Shown in pieces: positions 13,117 to 27,100 of a stretch of DNA of 64,000 nucleotides; the first letter of the stretch is position 1, and each line of letters begins with the position of its first letter. The DNA is from Seriola aureovittata. Its lineage: Eukaryota; Chordata; Actinopteri; Carangiformes; Carangidae. The stretch lies in assembly GCF_021018895.1 (NCBI RefSeq), contig NC_079377.1:5586501-5650500 (forward strand), written 5' to 3'. The notes under the pieces are model-generated. The model was not told where the DNA came from. It did not search any database and saw only the letters and a list, made by a program, of their open reading frames with translations. Position numbers and translations under genes: made by a program.

Positions 13117-13310
13117 CTATTTAAAGGAATAGTTCTGTGTTTTGTGAAATACACTTATTGGCTTTCTTGTTAAGAGTTATATGAGACCGATACCTCTTTC
13201 ATATTTGACCGTTAGTCACAACTAACTTCAGCTAACTCCAGTCTCCTGGTTGTAGCCTCATATTTAATGGACAGATATGAAAGTGGTATTAATCTTCTCT
13301 CTAACTCTCA
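13117..13310. mobile_element. Truncated MITE, same family as 3099-3299
   Basis: It starts TTTAAAGGAATAGTTCTGTGTTTTGTGAAATACACTTATTGGCTTTCTTG. The interior includes a GACAGATATGAAAGTGGTATTAATCTTCTCTCTAACTCTC block. The expected right terminal repeat is missing. Confidence 0.55.
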
Positions 13311-15565
13311 GTATATACTCAGTATGTCTTGAAGGAGGTTAGTAATAATAAACACTGATATATCATGATCCATTGATTTAAGTGCATCAAGTTGAACTAT
13401 GAAAAATACTTTATTGAAGTTTTTTTTTTATTTTTATTTTTTACCTCAAACCCTTGGAAACAAATAACATTCTTTCAATTAAAACTAAACTGTGTGCAGA
13501 TTCTGAAATTTAATGACATCAAATCTTGGCTGAAAGAGTCTAAATCAAATGAAATGGACTGAAAGATTACACTGGAGCTTGATGCTCTGTTGACAGAAAC
13601 TGTAGACGCCAGCTGCAACAAGTCAGATTTTCATTAAGGGAAATCATCAAAGATACATTTTATGCTTTTGTGGGTAAACTATAATTACTTCAGCATTTTT
13701 TCCTGTCCATTACAGAGTAATGCCATTACCAAGGAAAAAACTGATTAGTTATGAAGAAAAATTTAACCATCCAGAAAAATCCTATCAGCAGGATAATTAA
13801 CAGTGTTTTCCTTTCAACGCCAGCCGAAACGGAGTAACAAGCTTGTTAATGGATGCCTCATCCGAACATGTCCGCACGTAAGTGAGGGAAGAGTCATGCA
13901 AATTTATGCTGAATTCAGAGCCGTCATGGTGTAAACAACGTTGCTGTACTGACAACCGTGTGTGAGCTAGGAATAGTGAGGTTCCACATGACAAACTTAT
14001 AAAAAACTAAAAGCGTGAATGTTAATTTATTTCAGCCCTGGGAATATGTGTTTGGATATGGATGAATGTAAAAAAAAAAACAAAAAAAAAACTGCCAATA
14101 AGAGCCACCATGCCAAAATTAAATGCACAATACACCAGCACTGCACTGCAGGTAAATTTACAATCGCACAAGTCTGAAACATGGTTGAAATTATTATTGT
14201 GAAGCCAGAACCATTTGAAGATCAACCACACACAGATGTTTAAATACCCTCGCAGTTGTCAACTTGTCCAGGTTAAAAGCACCTCCTCCACCACCCCCGA
14301 CTCTCCAATTAAAGGCTGTCAGAAACAAGTTAAGCTGCTGACAAAGAACATAAGAGTTAAGAATAAGTTGGCAGCAGTTTTGTCACAACCATGAGACGGC
14401 ACATTAAATCAGATCCCCAGGGTATTCCAGGGTTCGTCAAGCAGCACTTAATAGAGTTCTTTACTATTTTGCAGAGTAATATAATTCCAAGTATAATAAA
14501 AGTCTAATTATATTCTAAAAGAAAGTCACCAACCTACTATCATTGTGCAGATAAATGTCTTGGGCAGGATTTTGAGATGCATCATTTTCTTTAATATAGT
14601 TGTTTTTAAGTTTTGATGAAAAAAATAAGAAATAAGAAAGAAAGTTGCATAAAGTCTCCACACTGTGAAGCATTTATATTCTGCAAATGGAATTTTGAAG
14701 GGAGAACACTTGGAGCCTGGAAGCTAAATCCTTCTCAGTGACAATATGTTTGAAGAGAAATTCTTCACTGAAAAAGCACACCAGACACCTGTAACGTTTT
14801 TATTTTGGTAAACGAGCTGAAAAAGTGTGGATACATTATATCACTTTTATCAGATCTGAGTGTTTGGTTTTCCTGTTAAAGGGCAACTGCATTTATCAAA
14901 ACTTTTATCACCCTACCTAGAGGTTATACCTACTGTACCATTTACAAAACAGCGATTTTCTTCATGGAGGCCAATTCCAGCTTACCAGCTCATTTCACAG
15001 GAAAACACATCCTCAACCAGGGAAATGGAAAGCAATTAGAGTTTGATTGGAAAAGTAATCTGCAGACTGCAGACATTAGAAACTAGAGAGAAGACTCAAA
15101 TTTGTGATGCCATCAGCAAAAAAGTTAATAAAAGTCCCTTCTGGTACTGTAGTTTGGGGTTCAAGTGACAGAAGCAACTATGAAAACAAAAAGAGGGATG
15201 TTTTGGAGACAATTGTATCCTTTGTTGTTAAAAGCTAAAAATACTGAAATCAAAACTAGTGAATTAACTAGTGAACTTTGTCTACCCTTCATTGTTCTTT
15301 TCACTGTGGAGAAGTTTGAGCCTTTGTAGCTAAAATCTGTTCTGATCAAACTGATCAAGAGTCCTCTGGTGTTTTGTTATGTTATGCTGTACTGTATGTT
15401 TGTTCAGAGAGAACGCTGCTTTTTCACTGTGAGGATAGGACTTCTGGAGTGCTGGGTGCAGACACAGGGGCTGATGTGAAGCTAGCTGTTAATGGTCAGT
15501 AAAGTCCTGTAAACCGTAGGCTGGCTGCTTGTTAAACCATAAAGTTTTCTTTACTATTTCTAAAG

Positions 15566-16013
15566 CAGTGTCCCAGTTCAGGGGCTGCATCCTTTGGAGG
15601 ATGAGGTCTACGAAGGCCGCTGTCGACCACAAAGGCCAAACCGAAATGAGACAGTCTGGCCTACGAAGGATTCCCACTTCGCATCCCCAGCTGTGCCCAC
15701 CATTACCATTGACTCACAAACCACCGCTCCTGTTGCCTAGCAACCTCTTGAGGTTTTAAGGCCCTTGGTTTTTAAACAGTTGTACAGTTAGCTGTTCAAC
15801 TGAGCTGAAACCCAATACTTACATTTAAAAGTGTGATCCTCAGGCTCTCACGCAAGTAATCTTGGGATCCACCCACTGGAGCCTTTGTTGCCCAGGAAAA
15901 GAAGGCCGCATTTGAAGGAGCCTTCATAATGGGACAGCCTTGCTTCGCTGCTGTGATGCAATCGCTCTTCAAATACAGCCTCCAAATGACACGGCCCCTG
16001 AATTGGGACACAG
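15566..16013. mobile_element. Non-autonomous hAT-like MITE
   Basis: The left end, CAGTGTCCCAGTTCAGGGGC, is matched by an inverted right end, GCCCCTGAATTGGGACACAG. Similarity continues inward (TGCATCCTTTGGAGG against CCTCCAAATGACACG). The 448-base element has no transposase frame. The end sequence resembles fish hAT non-autonomous elements. I could not see a clean 8-base target duplication, so the superfamily is inferred from the ends only. Confidence 0.72.
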
Positions 16014-17344
16014 CTTATACCTGTAGAATACTAAAAATAATGTGACTTTTGTCAATGGTTAATATGTAATGTGTGTAACTGAATGATCGCGGTGTTCATG
16101 CCCACAACCAATCATCAGCGAAATGACAGAACGTGAGTGGTACTCAGAGCTGTACTGGATGTCGCCAACTTGTGAAAACTGGGGAGATTTCGTGAAGTCT
16201 CTCGGCCTGAACTTTCTGTGACCTCAGAGTGATTCAATTACAGTGTTACTCTTGAGCGTTATCCTGGGATCATCAGGAAGTGAAGACTGTAAAGCTGTGG
16301 TGTGTGAGTCTATGAGATGCATGACAATCAGTTTGCAAGTGGCTTTTAACCTTGAGAAAGTGGTTTCGTTGTGAGGCAGATACAAAGTAAACGTCTATGA
16401 TCTTGAGTTTAGAGTCCCTGTCTGATGGGATAAGCTATCTGCTACAGTAACATCCCTCTTAAGGCAAGCATGTGCTTCTTTATTAAATCTTCTTGTACAC
16501 GAGCTCTAAGATTTTTAGAGCTCAAAGGAAGAGCCAAAATAAGATCTCTGGTTAGTATTAATTAAAATGACACTACAAAGCGTTATCATGGTAATAAGAG
16601 CCTTATCCGTGTCTTCAGCTTTGTAGTCTTGTAATGTGAAATGGACCTTGGAGCTTTGGAGGAGCTCATGAACAGATACTGTACATACAGTACAGGCTTA
16701 CTTCTTTAAATTTTCTCTTTGGATACTGAATCACTTAACTAAATCCATGAACAGTCACATTGAGACAGTGGAATAGTAGCTTGCAGGCTGTAAGTGACAC
16801 CGTAGTTGTTTGATTTAATGCTGTCTAAGAGATGGAGTGCTGACCTTTCCAGTTTATGTCAGAGATGAAGGTTTCTAACCAGGAAAAGTGGTAACTTTTG
16901 AACTTTATAGGATTTGTACCCTTTTCTGCAGTCACGCACAGTCTGCCATATGTCATCTCATAATTTCATGTTTTCTGTAACAAAGCAACAGTAAAGGTGA
17001 AATGAAAGGACGGTAGTAAATATAAAATACAATTAGTGCAACACAGTTATTCAAATGTTACTGCCTTTCATATTAGTCATGGACCGATTTGCTCTAGAGA
17101 GATGTTTATGTCAAACATTTCCTCTTCATTTTTGCTATAGCACAGCTCCTTTCTGATCACATCATTGACAGCTGTTTACTGTACTGTAACAGTTTCTTGT
17201 TTCGGGTCATCTAACACCACTTACTGACATGGCTACATCTTTTATGGGCTCTGATTTCTGACTACACAATCTGAAATGTCAAACAAGTCCTCCGGCCTTA
17301 ACAACCATGTAGGCTGTTAGCTCTTATCCTCAATATTAACCACA

Positions 17345-17595
17345 AGAGCGGACCAGCGGCAGGTACACCGGATACCTGTTGTCATGGTAACAATAATAAA
17401 CATGCAGTCAAGGTTGTGGAATGGTTCCAGTTTGGTTTGGTTTAGGCCAAAAAAAAAAACTACTACTATTTTAGGAAAACGGCTTGGTTTGCTACTAGTA
17501 CTACTACTTCCTCAAGGTTAGATGATCTTTGTCATGGTTACAATAATAAACACGGGTGGTGGAACAGTCATGGATGACAGAATCAACACTAATCA
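17345..17595 (-). repeat. Two-unit dispersed repeat (first copy)
   Basis: Two similar units (about 17350-17430 and 17528-17575) share the phrase GTCATGGTWACAATAATAAACA followed by a GTGGAA block. The same two units, in the same order when reverse-complemented, occur at 42766-42990. Since the dimer layout is shared, this is a defined repeat family and not a chance duplication. The class is unknown. Confidence 0.6.
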
Positions 17596-20500
17596 TCAGT
17601 TTGAAATGAGAAACTAACAGCTGTCTCATGTTTGAAAGACAGTATGGAGATGTGATAGTATTGAAGTCTTCTTTATACTTGCCCACAAACAGAGTGGAAC
17701 AGGAGACCTTATATGGCAGTTTTAGTGGTGTCAGTAATGATAATGATGAACTCTCATGAAGGTACACATCCTCATGAATAACAGTCACTTATCAGGCTGA
17801 AACAAGGAATTTTTAAAGTTATAGGATGAACCTATGCAACAGCCAAACCTTCCATTTCGCTGCATAAGTCATGTTTACATCACGGCTGATTGGAGGCAGA
17901 GCCAATGCGTCATTTGACCTCTTTAGCGAATGCTGTTGTACCTTTTTACATTCTTGACAAAAGTCTAATGTCAGCAGGTCTGGTTTTTTTAACCAGTGTA
18001 AAAGAGGCTTTAGGCGCAATATATCCTGTAGTGGCACTGGATGTAAATTGTGAGGTGTGGATTCCTATAGGAACATAATTCCTGGGAATAATGGGATGGA
18101 GAGGGTGCCAGTGGCCAGGACTGGAATGTCAGGAACAGGATTAGCTGAACAAATGCATGCATGTTCTAGTTATGAAAATTCACGAAATTCAAATGACAAT
18201 TATAGTTTAAACATTAGAATTCAAATCACATGCCCTAAAACCTCACACTTCTAAATGGGAACATCTGTCTCATTTATCTGCTGCAGCAGGGAGTGAGATC
18301 AACTCCTCATGCAAATTTAATATCAATCATTTGTTAAAGAAGACTCTGTTTAATAGAATATGTTTAACCCTGTCAAGAAGAGAAAGAGAAATCTAATTCT
18401 TAGACCCTTGGGACACTTCCTGCAGTCCAAACAGCCAGCGAAATAAATTCACATTTACTTTCCTAAATCAAGTGTTTGTATTGTTCCCCAGAAATCTGTT
18501 GTGAGTTGAGGACAAGCTGATCTTGCAGAAATACAGTACATCCAGCCCATGATTCAGAAGGTCGAACACTATAGAATAATCCGGTCTAGAGTGAGAAAAT
18601 TCAGTGACAATAGCACCATGACTAACTTCTGTGGAAATGAAAACGGCCGAGGAGCCCAACAGAGGGAAGATATTGTTCCAGATAGGGGACCTACAATTAA
18701 ACTTAATGAACATGAAAAACTAGTTTTCAGTTGGCTTTGCTGCAGAAAGTGATAAACGATGAATTTCAAATGGGCGAGACAAGGCAATTACTAACAGCCG
18801 TCGTAGTAAAGAGAAAAGTGGATTTTGTAAAATTTAAGAGAATCTCCATTGCCTCATTATTTAACGCAGGGGAAACGAGGCACCGTGGTTTTTTGAGTGA
18901 AAAATATAAATATTCACTGTTAAAGACTTCTTCCTTGACCTGTCCTCTGACACAAGATAGTTGACTTGAGACGGAACAACAAATTTTATATCAATTCAGT
19001 GGTGCTAAATGCACAATTGTATAATCTGACCACTTAAAAATGCAGTCTAGTATTTAATGGAATTGAAAAAAGCTGCTGAAATCCTTAGAAAATAGGAGGT
19101 TTTTCAGCTGTCATTAAGTGAAGACCTATTTCTAACCAACCCCTCATTGCAAAAATCCTGGAAGCTTTTAGTATAATCGCTGACAAACTAATGGGTGTAG
19201 TAACATAGGTTATGATGCGTTTCTATGGTTACAAGTGCAATAACTGCAACATCCCTGGCTGCAGTTTTAAGCCACTTTATGTAAAGGCTAAACTCTGACC
19301 TTATGTGTTTTTTGTCTTTCAGTCAAACTTAAAATGGGCCGTGGCATTATTTCTGAAACATCAGTGGTGTTATAGTTTGGTAACCCTTGACAAGTGACAA
19401 GAGAGAGAGGCCTCAAGCATTAACTTGTCAAAAGCAGTAACATTGAGGATCACTCTTCCAAATCAATGTGCCATATCATTTGTTGGAGTCTAATGTCATT
19501 CTCTCACTGTTGAACATACCTTCAAACTACATCCAGTGACATTGTCTGATTCTGATTTAAGAATAGAAACAGTAAAATACTCCCAAAACTGAAAATTTCT
19601 TTTAATCCATAATCTAAACAACTCTTCATAGATATGATATAGTTACACTAAAAATGTGATTTTTAACATTAAAAAAACTCAATATTACACAAGTAAAATA
19701 TTATTTCAAGTCATTTAATTTTCCTCATGTACCTCTGAAATGTTCCTTTTTGTGGTGTCAGGTTTCAGACAATCCAGTCATGTAATTATCTGAGCATAGG
19801 GGTACACTAATCTCTTCAGTGACAATCAATAAAGAAAGATGACATGAAATGGATTTCTATACAGGAGTAAGTCGTGTTTCTCCAGTAAAAGCAAGAAGAG
19901 CATAGCGTAAGCCTTTAATCTGCCTGTAATAGGCTTCGGCAAAATTTTATCCATGCTTTCTGTAACCAGTGCTGTGAAACCATTGGTGCCTATATTCAGT
20001 ATTATCGTGCTACTTTATATTATTAAGCCTCTATTGAGAGAGATTAAACGAGAAATCAGGCATGACTGCTTTGATGCTGCAGCCTGTGTTTGTAAATGTG
20101 GGCTGCTAAATTACTTGCAGAGGAACGCAGTGTGGTTACAAATATATAAATATACCCTTTCTACCATGAAGCTGTTCTAACAAAGAAATTCACATTTGAT
20201 CATATAGTTGTAAAATTAGATGACTGCTATATGGAATACTTTCTTCAGATCATTTTTTGACTTTATCATGGATTATACTAATTGGGCTAAACTCTAACCT
20301 CTGAATAGCGATGCTGAGGCTGTGTGCTTTATGTGCTACTTAGAGTGATACTTGACATTGAAAGAGTTTGGAGGGTGTCGTCTATTGCTTATAGTCTTTC
20401 CACAGTGACTTTGCTGGATCTAACATTAGCCTCAAATTTTAGCATGCTAACTAGCTTACCACCTAAATACAGGACAAAGTAAGTCTCACTTCCAATGCTA

Positions 20501-22589
20501 CACATTAAGCACATTAATTAACTATCCACATTTATTACTTGGATTTCAGGTGTAACAGTCGAAACTGTGAAATGTGCCTAAGACATGCTGTGTTTCCTAC
20601 ATACGAGAGGGTCTGCGTCATCAGTCTATGCTTTGTTTTACTTTTTAGGTAAGCAGATGGATGCCTATTAATGAGCTCTTTATTCTTTTTGTTCCTCAAC
20701 TCAAGAGTAACGTTTTGTGATGCTTCTGTTTTGTTCATGTATGATGGGATAGAGCCATCCATCCGGGCATGGTAAGGTTGAAGTGTATTAAGTTAAAAAA
20801 CGACAAGTATTGTGGAAGTCCCAGCGCTTGTGTGGATGTGATTTTTTGCCTCCTCTCCATTTCTCCACACTCTCCAGACTGCCTCAACCCAAGTACGTGG
20901 ACCCAAACTGTTACACAGGCTACATATTCATGAATAGCATATACATTTTGTGGTATTTCCTCACTGCGTGAGAGCTAGTACTGAATGATACTAGTACATT
21001 TTTTTGCCAGGGAGATGCAGCTTTTGCTTTTGTCTTATACCATATCATATATGTAGCCATAAATACCCATTTAAGCATTTTTAAGGGCTCTTGTATTAAT
21101 ACATTTCTATATATACATACCTTATACTTATACCTATATACCTTTGTTTTTTTCTGACTTTCTAACTCTTGCAAAGGGCACCATCATCAATGGTTAGAAC
21201 AAATTAATCAATGCATTAAAAAATAGTGACTGATAAGTGACTTTGAAGCGTGTGTGAGATCTGCACCATTGCCTCTTTTAGTCAACAATCAGTCAATTAA
21301 ATACTTCATATGCAACCAAAGCCATGGCCTTCCGCTTCACATGAGACAGATTCAGCATTCTTTTTTTCATTATGTGTTCTAAGTAATTGCTTTTTTAATA
21401 ACAAGTTTAGCTGTGATCCTTAGCCACTCTTCTTGAATTTCTTACTTTTATTCTTTTCACTCAATAAGAAAAACAGTGCTCCAGTGCTGCCCGGGTTTTC
21501 AGTGATAGCCATTGCAACATGAGAAATGGAAGATATCTGAGGCAAGATTGACACACAAGCATTTCAGAATTAGCCATTTGGAATTCATCTATATTGGTTT
21601 TATACTGTATTCTCAACATGAAGCATGACATCAGTCTTTCCACAGAGTTCAAACAGGCCATTCATGTCCCTGTGAGCATTTTCTGCTCGAAGAATGTGTG
21701 GCGTTCATGACCCTTTATGAGCTTCCATTGTAGCAACTTGTGACCCGTAACAAGGTACTCATTTGTTCAGAGGTGAAGGTCTTGGCAGTTTCAGCATTCT
21801 CAAGGTCATAGGTCATTTTCATAAAGCTGTTGGATCAATGTATGTATGATGGTGAAAATGGGTGTAAAACATTTGTATTCAGCTGGCAGAGCACTCTTTC
21901 CTAATCACCCTAAAGCTATCAAGGCTTCTGAGCTGAGTGCCTCATACTGAGAGGGTTTGCTGATAGGCTGCAGAGCATGGCAAATCAACTTTTCACGGTC
22001 TCCATACACAATGTCACGGAGGTCATACCAATTATGTACTGAGCTGTTTGGTACCATTTGCAATCGCTGAACATTTAATTTTCATAATTAAATACTCAGG
22101 ATTAGTTTATGTTTATCAAACACTATTAGTTATCAATGAAACACACCAGAGTACTTATGAACATTTGATGGTGAAAACTCAAAGGGGTCACTTGTCACTA
22201 AATTTATCTTAAATTTTCAAAAAAACAGTTTTTTCATGCTGGGCTGAACATCACTGCACTGACACAAAGAAAAAAACGTAATTTCTCTATTTTCAAGAGC
22301 AGTTCCAAACACAAGCTGAAGTGATTGAGCATCACAAGGCAAAGCTGCACACTAAGCCTTTTGTTTTTATTTGAAATGGGAGTCAATGACGCTGACACTT
22401 GGAAATGCTTTTGCATGAAGTGTAGGCTATAGAGACTGTCAGCTGCATATATTTCTCATTCATGTTATTATATATTACATATGAATACTGTGTATTGTAT
22501 ATTATTTCTGAATAAAGGTTTTCATGGGTCTGAACTGGACATGAAGAAAAACCTACCCAAACCTTATCCGCTAATGCCAAGAGTCCACA

Positions 22590-22690
22590 ACCATGCTAAC
22601 AGCTCTGTGAGGCTGTACTTTGGCGCAGTTGTGCTTTGAGCTAAATGCTAACATACTCAAAATAACAATGCTAACATGTTGATGTTGATT
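22590..22690. repeat. Fragment of TGCTAACAGCTCTGTG repeat family
   Basis: It has GCTAACAGCTCTGTGAGGCTGTACTT followed by TGTGCTTTGAGCTAAATGCTAACAT, the same family as 5705-5870 and closer to the form I remember. Confidence 0.6.
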
Positions 22691-24032
22691 ATGGAGGACA
22701 GTCAGACCCAGCCTAAATAGACCAGAGGACAATTAGGACCAATCAAGTGCAGCCCAAACAGACCCAAATAGATTGCTGCATTACTGGCAGCGGAATCATT
22801 GCTCCGGCAAAAGAGCAGCAATACACATCATTTGTCCTGTACTTCATGCTTTTTACCTTTTGCACACATAAAAATAAAACTTGCTTTTTTCATGCAGTTA
22901 TTATGTAGAATGGCCTCAGTGCTGAGAACGAGTCTGCTTGAATTGGCGTAAGTCATCGACCTATGGGCATTGGGAACTTACCCCAGCTCATTAGATTGAA
23001 TATAATTTGGACCCAAAACAATGTCTACTTCTGAGATATCTCTGGGTATCTACTGGGTAATGAGTCTGCAGAACTTGGCGGCTAGCAAATAGCATAGCTA
23101 CATAAATAAATAAAAAGAGAGGTAGATAGACAGATAGCTAAAGTTACATTTGAAAGTCATTCTTTCAAAAATAATATTAAATTTTTGTACTGATAAATTG
23201 ACAAGCAAGATGCTTTGTACAAATTCATATTCTTATGCCTTTCTAAGCCTTGACTGACAAGCTTCAGTGCTTTGATGTCCACAGTGCAGTGGCTGCAGTG
23301 TCATTACACATAGATAGTTCACTCAAACACAACAATGATCAATGTAAAAGTAATCTGCATGGGATCTTTGAAAACTCACAGATTCATGAAATTAAGTCAT
23401 TTGATGCTTGAATGACCCAAATCTTGCATATTGCGTCTACACTGAAAGCAGATGCATTTGGCAACATACTAGTGTAGCAGGCAACCTGCTACAGCACATT
23501 AATCCCAGAGCTGATTGTGCAAAGAGGCCCTGCACTAAACAGAGAATATCTTATAGCAGGATTCAGTGGGACCCAGAGGGTTTGCCTTATCTAATATGTG
23601 CAAAGTGCATTCTGTGCTTTGAAAATAAACTGTAAGAAGAGGAGAGGCTTCTCTTCACGGTAACAGACAAATATGCACCAAAACATCCCATCATTCTCTC
23701 CGTATGACCTCTGCAGGGATTATAACACCAATTGTATGCAATGACTGATGCATGTGGTGCTGGATCCTGCCTCATCGCTTCTGCTCAGCAGTGTCATGAA
23801 CGTGGCGATGGAATTTCAATGCTTCTTGTCTGATGCATGGGGAGTTGTTATTAAGTATTGATGGTTCACAAGAAAATGATACAACTGAGTACCTCTCTCT
23901 ATCCTCATACAATGCTCTGGTGTTGTTACAAATTAGAATCTGACACGACTTGATTATGCTTCTTGCCCGTTAAGATAGCTGTGTGGCTACAGATCCCAGC
24001 GGTTGTATTTCTGCTTCTGTGAGCGGTCTTAC

Positions 24033-24122
24033 CTGCAAATGAGGAGAATGGTGAACGCGGTCCCTCCAGATACGGAGAAAGCCATGGCTGCTGAAGGAGT
24101 GGAGACACCAGGTGGAGTTTAT
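24033..24122 (-). CDS. gabrp: GABA-A receptor pi-like subunit, exon with start codon and signal peptide
   Basis: The exon begins after a polypyrimidine tract and AG (complement of 24123-24124). It has 37 bases of 5' UTR, then an ATG at 24085-24083 in good context (G at -3, G at +4). It codes 17 codons plus two bases (24085-24033) and ends at a GTAAG donor. The peptide starts MAFSVSGGTAF and runs into the hydrophobic TILLIC, as expected for a signal peptide that continues into exon 2. The phase (2) fits exon 2 exactly, giving a split Arg codon 18. An acceptor inside the 5' UTR means at least one non-coding exon lies to the right. Assignment rests on phase, signal-peptide character and position, because this part of the family is not conserved. 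Confidence 0.72.
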
Positions 24123-27100
24123 CTGCAAAAAGAGCACATAGAAAACATGCAATTTAGATGTGAATTTAGATAGCTATAGATAAAAAGGATTTTTCTCCCT
24201 TTGAAAGCAATATTGTTCAGTGCATCCTAACAAAGATGCAACACTGTGCTTTTACTGGACCAGTGACTTCTAAATCTTCTTTTCTCCGCTGGCAGGCATC
24301 ACAGGTGGTCTGTGACCCCTTTCCTATTTTTAATCTTTACAGTCTACAATTCCAAAAATATTTTTCTACTGAAATGATATCTATCACCAAGGTAACAATG
24401 GTTTCTCTGTGCCACTTGGTTATCTCTCACAGATTCTTTCACAGACACGGAAACATGGGACAATCCGGGCGTATTTCTAAATCACACTGCGGCCATTTAC
24501 AGTACTGACATACCCGAGAGACATTCTCAGCCTATTGACCTCTTGTTAATGACTTCACCCCTACTCTAAGTCTGGTACAGAGTTCCAGACTTGGGTGAAA
24601 AGTAATAAAGCATATTGCAGATTCTTTCAGAGAGACCTCTTGTTCCTGCTCCCTCCCTCGCTGCCTCTCTTAAGATAAAAGCAGGCTGAATACCTTAAGA
24701 GACCAGAATGACTTAAACAAGGAGACCTGAGTGCCGTGGATGGCAAGCTGGGCTAAGGAAATATTTAATGTCAAGTTGAAAGCAAACTTCTCTGGCTGTG
24801 GTGTTAAAAAGTAGCTTTACAGTGATGTAAGGTTTGCAGTAAGACATGTTTGGTGGTGATGTTACCTTTATAGCTACAGGTCTGGTTACATAACACTAAG
24901 TGCATGGCTCTGCAGCACTTAAGACAAGGCATTATCACTGCTAGGGGTAAATACAACATGGTTACCACAGTAGTCTTTGTTACTGGGGTTACGCAGGCAC
25001 ACAACAATTACATAACTTGCCCACAGGCCCCACTGTATTTTTTCATTTTTTTATGGACATAAAATCCATTTGGTTCATTTTTGTGTATCAGTGGTATCGC
25101 CCACGGACATCAAGTGAAAAACTATACTAGTTATCAGTACTAGTTATACTGAAAGTGTCTGCTCCAGGCATCAGCAGATCAGAGTTGCACCACAGACAGT
25201 GTTTTATCCTGTGACAAGAGGAGAGTTGACCGACAAGACAGTGGTGGAGGATTTGGTGTGAAAGTGAAAAGCAAAGCATCTATGTGGGGATATCTCAGAT
25301 TTAAACCCAATGCCTAAAGGGAACCTGATAACATTAATGAGGGTGGCAGCATCTGGAGGTAACACTTCTAATGTGCAGCTATTGAGCTGACATGTCTTTT
25401 CTTGAAAAACATCCAGTATAATTGGTTACACACCTTGGCATCACGACTGTACAGCTGACAATGGAATTTACCACCACACCAATAATGACTTTATGTGCTG
25501 TACTCATGGTAGTGTACGTAAATGACATGTATAACATAACGCATATATATTACAGTAACAAAATACAGTTAAAACTTAGATTATTTTCAATGTTACAGGC
25601 TACAAGTTTGGTAGCCAAGTGGGCACGCATCAAGCAGAGCACATTGCACAGAGCTACAATCAGGACTCGTCTACATACTTGACCTATGACCAACTTTGGT
25701 CATAAATGGAGAAAGCATTGCAAAGATACAGTATGGCCTACACACTGTTGCTGTTTTTGCTGCCAGTTTTGTCACAGGCGAACGGACTGCAGTGAATGAT
25801 GACATGTCTGATCCTGACAGAACTGCAGGGATGTTTGATGTTTTCATTCACTACTGAAGTCATGCTCATTCAGCTGTCCTGCATTATGAGTCATGAGCAA
25901 AATGTAGAAAAAGAATATAAGTGCAGACAGAAAGAAATAAGAGAACGAAATCTACAACATACTGCAACCACAGAATATATTAAAAGAGCAGGATTTCACA
26001 TACGACTAACACCCAGGTTTAAAAGACTCAGTGATCAAACAACAGGTAACACAATTAATTTTAGCATGACAGCTATTTTTCCCTTGTGAGAGCTCACATC
26101 TAAAAACTAGCCTAACAGACTGTGTGTGCTATTCCAGCAAAGTCAGTAAATGAGTAATACAGGAAATCACCTTCATGTAGAATAATTACAACTCCTTTTT
26201 AAAATTTAGAGCTATTGCTAATACAATTTTTTTTTTCAGTACTGTGCAGTAGAAAGAAAAAAACATCAGTTATCATATTCTACTGCACACACCTCCTCGC
26301 TGATCCGTCATTCACAGCAGACTGAGCAAATGTACTCCATTTGTACCCAAAAATGCACCACTTGAGAGTGATTTAAGCTCCATAAGGAATGTAAAAAATA
26401 GCAGGGTTACTTTAGGACTGATGCACTGGTTTATGCTCTGCCCAAACAGTATAAACTGGGCTGCAAATTAGTTAGTGGAAAAGTTATTTTGGTGTTTTTT
26501 TACTAAAAATACAAAGCTTATTGCTAACCTTTATGCATCACATGGATGGCTACACAGAACCATCTGGGAAGGTCTTTGTTGGAAACTGTTTGGGAAAGAG
26601 CAGGTGCTTTCAAAAAATACATAGCAGGTGATCGAGGAACTATCTGTCTATTACATCTGTCTATATAGGAGAGCGCTGAAGAGGAAACACAACGAAACAC
26701 AACAAACCACAGTCTGAGGAGCTTTGAAAGCTATTTAGCTTCGCTAGTGAAATCTAGTTAGCGTGTCAGCAAATTTTTCTCTTATGAATACCAGAACAGT
26801 CACTTGTCTGTAGCTGCCAATGGTTCCTCCCTCATAGGGCGCCGATGGTCCGAACCTTGGACCCTGGCAAGATGGATTCTCACTTATGAGAAATCCAGCT
26901 GCTTTGGTTTTCTTAATACCAAATACATTAAGATATTTCCCTGCTCCTTCAAATACAAATTAGAAACTACTATTTGCATGTTAAATACTTTAAGTACATG
27001 CATTAGAAATTCTATTCATCCTTTTCATCACTACACTAAATGATAATCTGTATATGCAATTGAACTGTATTCAAAGAACTGAGTCAGTACATTACAGCAC

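Larger units (their letters stand above)
4445..24032 (-). other. First coding intron of gabrp (about 19.6 kb)
   Basis: The intron runs from the exon 1 donor (24032) to the exon 2 acceptor (4445). It is filled with AT-rich sequence, microsatellites and dispersed repeats listed separately. Small open frames are scattered through it, but none resembles a known protein or has convincing exon borders. Outside the repeats listed below I see no recognisable feature. Confidence 0.7.
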
